Below, piece after piece: positions 7,724-13,170 of a stretch of DNA of 17,977 bases. The translations under genes and the position numbers were made by a program. This stretch comes from DASUBV01 sp035763085 (lineage in GTDB: Bacteria; Actinomycetota; Actinomycetes; Streptosporangiales; Streptosporangiaceae), in assembly GCA_035763085.1 (NCBI GenBank), contig DASUBV010000259.1:1-17977 (forward strand), given 5' to 3'. The notes beneath the pieces were generated by a model, which was given only the letters and a program-made list of their open reading frames with translations, was not told where the DNA came from and ran no database searches. Numbering within the stretch: position 1 is the stretch's first letter; every line of letters begins with the position of its first letter.

Positions 7724-10203
7724 GACGACCCGAGCGCCGTGCGGGCCGCGGTGGCGAGCTCGGTGGCGAACGAAGACTGGGTGGCGGCGGTGCCAGGCCC
7801 GGGGTCGAAGTTCAGCTCCTCGCGCAGCTGGCCGGCCGGCCCGATCACGAACGCGGCGTCGCTGTGCCCGAGCATCGACCCGGCCGGCAGCGCCTCGGAG
7901 GCGACCCCGTAGTTCTTCCAGATCGGGCGCAGCTGCGCCGGGCTGCCGGTCAGGAACAGCCAGTTGGGCACGTTCGCCAGTCGCTCCTGCCGGTCGAAGG
8001 CATTGGTGTAGGCGGTGCTGCTGTAGAGCGGGTTCAGGTTGACCGCGACCAGCTCGACCTTGCGGGCGTCGGCGCCGAGCAGCATCCCGGCCTGCCGGAA
8101 CTCCTGGGCCTCCAGCGGGCAGTCGGTCACGCACACCGGGTCCAGGAAGGTCAGCAGGATCACCTTGCCGCGCAGTCCGGCCAGGCTCACATGCCGCCCG
8201 TTCTGGTCCGTCAGCGCGAACGGCGGCGCAGCCGAGTGCAGCGGCGCGCTCGACCCGTCGATGGCCTCGGCCAGGATCGGCGCGGCACTCGGGCTGGCCT
8301 GGGCGGCGGCCATCGGGATGACCCCCAGGATGATGACGCCGACGGCGCTGGCTGACAGGACGGTCCGGATACCCGCGATACCAAACGAGTGAGCGAGCGC
8401 GGCTGGCCCGATCCGGCTCCGCCAGCTCCGGCCAGGCTGTGCGGGGCCGGATGGGCTCGCCGGGCCTGTCCCGCCCGTGTTGTTCGCATTGTCTGTGCGA
8501 TTCGTGTCCGCGTCGGTGTCGGTGTCAGCGGCCGGGCTGACGGTGGCGGCCTGGTCCGCAGGGCCAGCGGCGGAGCTGGCCGCGGCGCCTGGATACGCAG
8601 CTGCGGCCGCCGGTCCGGTGGCGGTGACGGCTGGTGCGGAAGCGGCCGCCGGCCCGGTAGCGGTGACCGCCGGTGCGGCCGCTGGTCCCGTGGCGGTGGC
8701 GGCTGGTGCGGACGCTGCGCCGGCTGATCCCGTAACGGTGGCGGCTGTACTGTCGGCGGCCAGGCCTGCAGCAGTGGCTGAGCCGGTCACGGCAACGCGC
8801 GTGACGGCAGCGGCGGCTGCCGGCGCTGAACTGCCAGCGACCCTCGCGGCAGCCTGGGCCCGGGCAGGAACTTGCGGCTCCGCGGGCTGCAGCGCATCGG
8901 CCATGGCCATGTAAGCGGCCACCGCCAGCAGCGCCATCGGGACCATGCTGTTGGGGTCAGTGCCGAGCCCGCCGAAGAAGCCGAAGTCCTGGACCAGCAC
9001 CCAGACGACCAGGCACAGCGCGACCAGCGCCCCGGTCGCGGCCTGCAGCAGTACCAGCCGCAGCCGAGAGGCCCCGGAGCGACCTCGCTCCTCCGCGCTG
9101 TCCGGAGCCCGGGCCGGCTGTCCGGAGCCCGCCTGCCCGGCGACGGCCTGTCCGGTGCCCGCCTGCTTGGTGCTCGCCTGCCTGGTGACCGCCTGCCAGG
9201 TGGCTGCCTGCCCGGCGGACGCCGGTTCGGCGGCTTCCTGCCTCTGAGCTGCCTGCCCCGTGCCGGGCAGCGCCGCGGCCAGCAGCGCCAGGCCGAGCAC
9301 GGCCAGGGCGATCACCGCGAGCAGGTTCACCGCGAACCCGTGCGCCCGCACGAACGAGCCGAAGCTGGTGACCAGGCTCGCCAGCGCCCGCGGCTGCGAG
9401 GTGCTGGCCATGTCCTGGATCATTGAGGTCAGCGACCCGGGCTGACCCCGGAACGTGCCCTGCCAGAACCCCCGGCCGGGCCAGGCCTGGAGTACCGCCA
9501 TGCCGGCCAGGAACACTCCCGTCCCGCCAGCCAGGAACCGGGCCAGCAGCGAGCTTCGCCAGTACCGGGCCGGGAGGGCGATGAGCCCGCCGGCCACGCA
9601 GTAGAACGCGACGCCGCCGGGGGCGCCGGTCAGCCAGCTCAGGCCCGGGGCGAGGACCTCGCCGAAGGACTCGCCGAACACCCACACGATCAGGCCCCAG
9701 CCGAAGCTGACCACCCCGGCCGCCCGCGACAGCGGCCCGCGTGCGGCGAACAGCAGCCACAGCCCGATTCCGACCTGAATCCAGACGGTCGCGGCGGCGG
9801 CCTCCACGGGATGGTAGGACCAGGCGGTGCCCGCCCAGTTGACCAGGTGCTGCACCCAGTCCGGCGAGGAGGTCGCGCTCGGCTCGATCACCTGGGACGG
9901 CAGCCCGACGGCCATGGCCGGCTGGGCCTGCAGGATGCCGTCGAACAGCCAGAGCAGCCCGAACCCGATCCGCAGGACCTGCCGCCAGCCGGGCTCGGCG
10001 GTCATGGCAGCGGTGGCCCGCGCGTTACGAGCGGCCCGGACCTCACGGGCGCCGGGCGGCCGCCATTCCCGGATCGCGACCCAGGCCACGACGAGGACAG
10101 CGAAGATCAGCAGCGCGGCAATGCCCTGATGCAGCAGGGCGGACCGGAATGCCGCCACCACGATCGGATCGTTGATGTTGAGGCCACTGCTCATGCCCGG
10201 CAT
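7720..10203 (-). CDS. Membrane protein fused to a C-terminal SCO1/SenC-like domain
   Basis: 827 residues. Residues about 28-440 form a multi-spanning membrane domain (helices near 28-44, 78-92, 138-153, 162-176, later ones to about 405 and 415-435). Its landmarks are FGLLWLFDGILQAQPAM, VWVFGESFGEVL, TGAPGGVAFY and VQDFG then TDPNS. This domain is homologous to the separate protein at 11299. Six QAxxx pentapeptides (332-361) interrupt it. An Ala/Thr/Pro-rich linker (about 440-590) and a further helix (IRTVLSASAVGVIILGVIP) lead to the SCO1-like thioredoxin fold: FALTDQNGRHVSLAGLRGK, C691-V-T-D-C695-P, and H780 in GHSDAAF. SCO1-family proteins bind Cu through the two Cys and the distal His and mature the CuA centre of cytochrome oxidase or act in thiol redox. 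The ATG at 10203 is chosen because AAGGA lies 11 nt upstream; an ATG at 10194 is also possible. The fusion itself is unusual. Confidence 0.85.
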   Translation of the reverse strand: MPGMSSGLNINDPIVVAAFRSALLHQGIAALLIFAVLVVAWVAIREWRPPGAREVRAARNARATAAMTAEPGWRQVLRIGFGLLWLFDGILQAQPAMAVGLPSQVIEPSATSSPDWVQHLVNWAGTAWSYHPVEAAAATVWIQVGIGLWLLFAARGPLSRAAGVVSFGWGLIVWVFGESFGEVLAPGLSWLTGAPGGVAFYCVAGGLIALPARYWRSSLLARFLAGGTGVFLAGMAVLQAWPGRGFWQGTFRGQPGSLTSMIQDMASTSQPRALASLVTSFGSFVRAHGFAVNLLAVIALAVLGLALLAAALPGTGQAAQRQEAAEPASAGQAATWQAVTRQASTKQAGTGQAVAGQAGSGQPARAPDSAEERGRSGASRLRLVLLQAATGALVALCLVVWVLVQDFGFFGGLGTDPNSMVPMALLAVAAYMAMADALQPAEPQVPARAQAAARVAGSSAPAAAAAVTRVAVTGSATAAGLAADSTAATVTGSAGAASAPAATATGPAAAPAVTATGPAAASAPAVTATGPAAAAAYPGAAASSAAGPADQAATVSPAADTDTDADTNRTDNANNTGGTGPASPSGPAQPGRSWRSRIGPAALAHSFGIAGIRTVLSASAVGVIILGVIPMAAAQASPSAAPILAEAIDGSSAPLHSAAPPFALTDQNGRHVSLAGLRGKVILLTFLDPVCVTDCPLEAQEFRQAGMLLGADARKVELVAVNLNPLYSSTAYTNAFDRQERLANVPNWLFLTGSPAQLRPIWKNYGVASEALPAGSMLGHSDAAFVIGPAGQLREELNFDPGPGTAATQSSFATELATAARTALGSS
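8603..8747 (-). repeat. 36-39 bp coding tandem repeat (Ala/Thr/Pro linker)
   Basis: Four imperfect units begin at 8603, 8642, 8678 and 8714 with the theme GC(G/C)GC(C/T)GG(T/C)CC(G/C)GT. They encode repeated APA(V/A)TATGPAAA in the linker between the membrane part and the SCO1-like domain. All units keep frame (36 or 39 bp), so the repeat is tolerated as a flexible extracytoplasmic spacer. Confidence 0.75.
9121..9210 (-). repeat. Six exact-period 15-bp coding repeats (QAxxx pentapeptides)
   Basis: Six consecutive 15-bp units encode QAATW, QAVTR, QASTK, QAGTG, QAVAG and QAGSG (residues 332-361 of the SCO1 fusion). They lie in a loop between two predicted helices of the membrane domain. The paralogue at 11299 has only about seven residues (PGRWVRP) at the same place. 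Confidence 0.8.
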
Positions 10204-10322
10204 TGCAATTGCCGTCCTTCGCACCGTGCCGGCGTGCCCGGGCCTGCGGGCCCATGTGCACACCGTACAGACTGCTGGCCGCCAGACGCGACGGCCAGGT
10301 GAAAGGTGAGGAACATGTCATC

Positions 10323-10402
10323 GCCGTCAGCCAGGCTGATCTGCCGTCACCCGGGCTGATCTCCCGTTACCCAGGCTGACCTGCCGTCAGCCAGGCAGGT
10401 CT
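10323..10402. repeat. Four tandem 20-bp repeats upstream of the lipoprotein gene
   Basis: The first unit, at 10323-10342, is GCCGTCAGCCAGGCTGATCT. Units at 10343, 10363 and 10383 differ from it at 2, 4 and 2 positions. The period is exactly 20 bp, close to two helical turns, so all copies face nearly the same side of the DNA. The array ends 46 bp before the ATG at 10449. It could be a regulator-binding array or a minisatellite. Confidence 0.8.
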
Positions 10403-10418
10403 GCTAGCGTCGACATCA

Positions 10419-10433
10419 ACTACGCATTGTAGT
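10419..10433 (+). promoter_or_regulatory. Inverted repeat ACTAC-N5-GTAGT, candidate operator
   Basis: A perfect 5-bp inverted repeat with a 5-bp spacer sits immediately before the ribosome binding site GGAG (10435-10438) of the lipoprotein gene at 10449. Its TAC/GTA-type half-sites recall BlaI/MecI/CopY-type winged-helix repressor operators. That match is by eye only. A repressor bound here would block initiation or early elongation. Confidence 0.45.
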
Positions 10434-10448
10434 AGGAGTGAACTGGTC

Positions 10449-10970
10449 ATGCGCGGAGGAGCCGGGAAGCTGGCCCGGCCTGCCCGCAGGGTGTCCGCGA
10501 TCGTGCTGGCGGCCATCGCGGTGCTGGCCGCCGGGTGCGGCAGCTCGTCCCCGGCGGGCGGGCCGGGCTCGGCCGGCGAGGGCACGTCGCGGGTGACGGT
10601 GGAGGCCAAGTCGCTGGCCCGGGTCGGCACGGTCCTGGTGACTCCGTCGGGCGCGGCACTGTACATGTTCGTCCCCGACAAGCAGCGTCGGGTCACCTGC
10701 AAGGGCTACTGCGCGAAGATCTGGCCGCCGCTCAAGCTGCCGGCGGGCGCGACGCTGGCCGCCGGCTCAGGGGTCCGGCAGTCGCTGCTGGGCAGCGACC
10801 CGGATCCGTCGGGCGGGCGGGTGGTCACCTACAACGGCTGGCCGCTGTACACCTACTCCGCTGACGTTCAGGCTGGCCAGACCGCCGGCCAGGGCATCAA
10901 CCTCAACGGCGGCGCCTGGTTCGTGATGCGCCCGAGCGGTCAGCCGCTGAGGACCGCGCCCGGCGGCTGA
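10449..10970 (+). CDS. COG4315-type lipoprotein (secreted repeat, YxFxxD motifs)
   Basis: 173-residue cell-surface lipoprotein of the 'secreted repeat of unknown function' type (PF03640/COG4315). The signal peptide has basic residues up to R14, a hydrophobic core (AIVLAAIAVLAAG) and lipobox L-A-A-G-C30. Two repeats carry the family motif Y-x-[FWY]-x-x-D: Y72-M-F-V-P-D77 and Y134-T-Y-S-A-D139. After the first comes the conserved T-C84-K-G-Y-C88 pair followed by W-P-P. A thiol pair with CxxxC spacing, next to a SCO1-type CxxxC gene, would fit metal or redox work outside the membrane, but no activity is established for the family as far as I know. The ATG at 10449 has GGAG 10 nt upstream. It is divergent from the SCO1 fusion and lies upstream of the membrane paralogue in the same direction. 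Confidence 0.88.
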   Translation: MRGGAGKLARPARRVSAIVLAAIAVLAAGCGSSSPAGGPGSAGEGTSRVTVEAKSLARVGTVLVTPSGAALYMFVPDKQRRVTCKGYCAKIWPPLKLPAGATLAAGSGVRQSLLGSDPDPSGGRVVTYNGWPLYTYSADVQAGQTAGQGINLNGGAWFVMRPSGQPLRTAPGG

Positions 10971-10996
10971 CCGGCGGGCGGTAGCCCGGCGGGCGG
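10971..10996. repeat. Two 11-bp direct repeats (CCGGCGGGCGG) after the lipoprotein gene
   Basis: Identical copies at 10971-10981 and 10986-10996, four bases apart, start right after the stop codon. They are not an inverted repeat, so they are not a simple terminator. Low sequence complexity makes chance or slippage likely. Confidence 0.5.
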
Positions 10997-11046
10997 CGGA
11001 CTGGCGGACGACCGGACGGCGCAGGGAGTTGCTGACAGCCGCGGAA

Positions 11047-11107
11047 ATACCCCTGGCGGGTTTATGAGATACCGCAGAGGGGTTTTCTGAATACCCCACC
11101 TGGGTTC
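11047..11107 (+). promoter_or_regulatory. Three 17-bp CsoR-like operator sites, 22 bp apart
   Basis: Three copies of an imperfect palindrome, ATACCCCTGGCGGGTTT (11047-11063), ATACCGCAGAGGGGTTT (11069-11085) and ATACCCCACCTGGGTTC (11091-11107), start exactly 22 bp apart. The shape ATACCC(C)-N3-GGGT resembles operators of CsoR-family copper-sensing repressors (ATACCC...GGGTAT), though the right arm ends TTT/TTC instead of TAT. The 22-bp spacing puts the sites on about the same DNA face. No csoR gene lies in the window. The identification is inference; the repeat itself is plain. Confidence 0.6.
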
Positions 11108-11115
11108 CGTAGTAT
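11085..11115 (+). promoter_or_regulatory. Candidate promoter containing the third operator-like site
   Basis: TAGTAT at 11110-11115 fits a TAnnnT -10 element. TTCTGA at 11085-11090 is a weak -35 with a 19-bp spacer. The third ATACCCC-type site fills that spacer almost exactly, as expected for a repressor that blocks RNA polymerase. The 5' leader to the gene at 11299 would be about 175 nt. Confidence 0.4.
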
Positions 11116-11298
11116 GTTCGAAAATGCCATCGTGTGCCCGAGGTTCACAATTCTCTTTATTGCCCCGGGCGACTCCGGGATTTTAGGCTGACAGTGGCAG
11201 CGAGCGGGCAGCGATTAATTACGGGCTGCTCCGCCGTCTTTACCTTGACCGCGCTCAGCGCGGGTCCAGGGTTTGGCCGACTGCCGGGGAGGCGATGG
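11116..11298 (+). promoter_or_regulatory. Long 5' leader with two hairpins
   Basis: 183 bp before the membrane gene with no convincing gene. One small stem CCCGG/CCGGG (11164-11168 with 11175-11179) is followed by ATTTTA. A stronger hairpin, GACCGCGC-TCA-GCGCGG(G)TC, spans 11247-11266 with one bulged G, about 20 nt before the ribosome binding site. It may affect translation or early termination. I do not recognise a known riboswitch. Confidence 0.35.
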
Positions 11299-12345
11299 AT
11301 GGCGAGCCAGGGCGCCCTGCCGCGGACGGCTGCGCAGCCCGCATCGGCGGTGGTGCCGCAGTCCGCCGCCGGGGATGCGCCGGACCTGCGGCGCTGGCTG
11401 CAGCTGGGGCTGGCCGCCTTGTGGGTGCTGGACGCGGTACTTCAGTACCAGCCGGTGATGTTCACCCGCAGCTTCGGGCGGATGCTGGCCGAGAGCGGAG
11501 CCGGCAACCCGGCCGTCGTGGCTGAGCCGATCCGCTGGGCGGCAGGCATCGTCGAGCACAACCCCACCTGGACAAACGCCGCCTTCGCGACGATCCAGCT
11601 GGCCCTGGGCCTGGGGATCGCCTGGCGGCCGGCGATCCGGCTGGCGCTGGCCGGGTCGGTCATCTGGTCACTGGCGGTCTGGTGGCTCGGCGAGGGCCTG
11701 GGCGGCGTGCTGACCGGGACCGCCAGCCCGCTCGGCGAGGCCCCGGGCGCCGTCGTCCTGTACGCGCTGCTCGCGGTGCTGTTGTGGCCGGCCCGTGATC
11801 GGCAAGCGCGCGGGGCCGGGGGTCGCGGCGCCTTCGTCGCCGCCCGGCCGTTCGGGCCGCACGCCGCGCGGGCGCTGTGGCTGGTGCTGTGGGGGAGCCT
11901 GGCGTACTTCGCGGTGCTGCCGGCCAACCGCGGCGCCCGGGCCATGCCCGGCATGATCGCCGAGATGGCCGAGGGCGAGCCGCACTGGCTGGCCTCGGTC
12001 AACCGGGGAGCGGCCGGCCTGCTGGCCGGGCAGGGGCTGACGGCGTCGATCGTGCTGGCTGCGGTCCTGGCCGTGATCGCGGCCGGGATCTTCCTGCCCG
12101 GCCGCTGGGTTCGCCCCGTCCTGACGCTGGCCATCGTCGTCTCGGCGGCGATCTGGATTGTCGCGCAGGATCTCGGCGAGATCCTGGCAGGCGGGTCGAC
12201 CGACGTGAACAGCGCGCCGCTGCTCATCCTGCTGGCCCTGGCGTACTGGCCGCTGCGACCGCCGCGTGATGTGCCCCGGCCCGGTCCGGCCGGTCCCGCA
12301 GCGGCCGCGTGCAGCAGGACGGGCATAACCGGAGGTGCGTCATGA
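11299..12345 (+). CDS. Multi-spanning membrane protein, paralogue of the SCO1-fusion membrane domain
   Basis: 348 residues with about eight predicted membrane segments and no named family that I recognise. It matches the N-terminal part of the protein encoded at 7720-10203 block by block: LGLAALWVLDAVLQYQPVM (36-54), E-H-N-P-x-x-x-N then IQLALGLGI (99-107), VWWLGEGLGGVL (127-138), GEAPGAVVLY (146-155), and near the end AQDLGEILAGGSTDVNS. The shared acidic and Asn residues within or beside helices are candidate functional positions. The ATG at 11299 is chosen because GGGGAGG lies six bases upstream; the open frame reaches 11134 but that part does not look conserved. The stop overlaps the next gene's start as ATGA. 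Three operator-like repeats lie upstream. A role in copper handling or respiratory oxidase assembly is inferred from context only. Confidence 0.85.
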   Translation: MASQGALPRTAAQPASAVVPQSAAGDAPDLRRWLQLGLAALWVLDAVLQYQPVMFTRSFGRMLAESGAGNPAVVAEPIRWAAGIVEHNPTWTNAAFATIQLALGLGIAWRPAIRLALAGSVIWSLAVWWLGEGLGGVLTGTASPLGEAPGAVVLYALLAVLLWPARDRQARGAGGRGAFVAARPFGPHAARALWLVLWGSLAYFAVLPANRGARAMPGMIAEMAEGEPHWLASVNRGAAGLLAGQGLTASIVLAAVLAVIAAGIFLPGRWVRPVLTLAIVVSAAIWIVAQDLGEILAGGSTDVNSAPLLILLALAYWPLRPPRDVPRPGPAGPAAAACSRTGITGGAS

Positions 12346-13154
12346 TCTCGCCGTCCTGGCTCGCTTACGTGCTGGCGGCAGTGGTCATCGCGGTCGCGCT
12401 GTTCAGCGCGGCCCGGCTGGTCGCCGCCCGGGGCCGGCGGCGGCGCTGCGAGGTGGACGCCGACAGCGTGCACGTGGTGATGGGCATCGCGATGGCCGGG
12501 ATGTTCGTGCCGGGCCTGGCCGTGCTGCCGGGCGGGCTGTGGGCGGTGATCTTCGCGGCTGGCGCAGCGTGGTTCGGCTGGCGGGCCATCCGGGTCCGCC
12601 GGCTCGCCGCGGCCCATACCCCGGCACCGACATCCGGCGCGATGACGTCGGGCCCGGCCGCCGCCGCGGCGGCTGCTTACCCGGCCCGGCGATCGCGCTG
12701 GGCCCGGTCGCCCCGGCGGCCGCGGCCGGCCCGGCTGGCGCAGCCGGCTCCGGCCGTCCGCCGCGGGCCGGGCCGCGACTGCTGCCCGTTCCCGGTCCCG
12801 CACCTGATCGACTGCCTCGCCATGGTGTACGCGCTGGTCGCGGTGCCGGCCATCGTGGCGACGAGTGCTCCGCAGGCCAGCGGCGGCACGGGCGGCGGCA
12901 TGGCCGTCATGAGCCATGGCGGGGACATGGCCAGCGCCGGCGGAGCGCGTGTCCCGGTCATCGGGCTGATCCTGGCCATCCTCGTCTGCGGCTACATCGT
13001 CTGGCTGGCCGACCGCATCCAGCGCCATGCGGCAGCACCCGGCGCCATCCCGGCCGCCGCAGGCGCGGCCGCTCTGCTGGCCCCGCGCACGGCTACCTGC
13101 TGCAAGATCGCGATGGGCGTGGCCATGGGCGTCATGCTCATCGACTTGCTGTAG
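12342..13154 (+). CDS. DUF5134-type membrane protein with His/Met/Cys-rich helices
   Basis: 270-residue integral membrane protein resembling the actinobacterial DUF5134 family. Helices are near 6-27, 44-62, 64-80, 154-175, 205-225 and 254-270. An Arg/Pro/Ala-rich cytosolic-type linker occupies about 85-146. Possible metal ligands recur in helices: H44-x2-M47-x3-M51-x2-M54, C147-C148, H154-x2-D-C158-x2-M161, a MAVMSHGGDM loop, and C253-C254-x3-M258-x3-M262-x2-M265. This pattern is what one sees in soft-metal (Cu) membrane proteins, but family function is not known to me. The start is well supported: GGAGG six bases before the ATG, and ATGA overlap with the paralogue gene, so the two are co-transcribed and translationally coupled. 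Confidence 0.85.
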   Translation: MISPSWLAYVLAAVVIAVALFSAARLVAARGRRRRCEVDADSVHVVMGIAMAGMFVPGLAVLPGGLWAVIFAAGAAWFGWRAIRVRRLAAAHTPAPTSGAMTSGPAAAAAAAYPARRSRWARSPRRPRPARLAQPAPAVRRGPGRDCCPFPVPHLIDCLAMVYALVAVPAIVATSAPQASGGTGGGMAVMSHGGDMASAGGARVPVIGLILAILVCGYIVWLADRIQRHAAAPGAIPAAAGAAALLAPRTATCCKIAMGVAMGVMLIDLL

Positions 13155-13170
13155 ATGGCAGCATGAAAGC

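Larger units (their letters stand above)
10204..10448. promoter_or_regulatory. Divergent control region between the SCO1 fusion and the COG4315 lipoprotein
   Basis: This 245-bp gap has to hold the promoters of both divergent genes. Next to the minus-strand start it has AAGGA and a GCAATTGC palindrome (10205-10212), and further out TGTGCACA (10255-10262). The right half carries four 20-bp repeats and an inverted repeat, listed separately. I could not assign -35/-10 hexamers with confidence, and I see no gene in it. Confidence 0.5.

Noticed and set aside
7720..8300. Splitting the SCO1-like domain off as a separate gene.
   Set aside because: The frame is continuous with the membrane domain, no internal start with a ribosome binding site was evident, and linker repeats keep the frame.
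11114..11191. Small frame of 25 codons (MFENAIVCPRF...) right after the operator array, a possible leader peptide.
   Set aside because: No ribosome binding site before its ATG, which overlaps the proposed -10 element; no regulatory codon run; not supportable as a gene.
11134..11298. Upstream start (GTG at 11134) adding 55 residues to the membrane paralogue.
   Set aside because: No ribosome binding site there, and the extra residues do not match the paralogous domain, while the ATG at 11299 has GGGGAGG at ideal distance.
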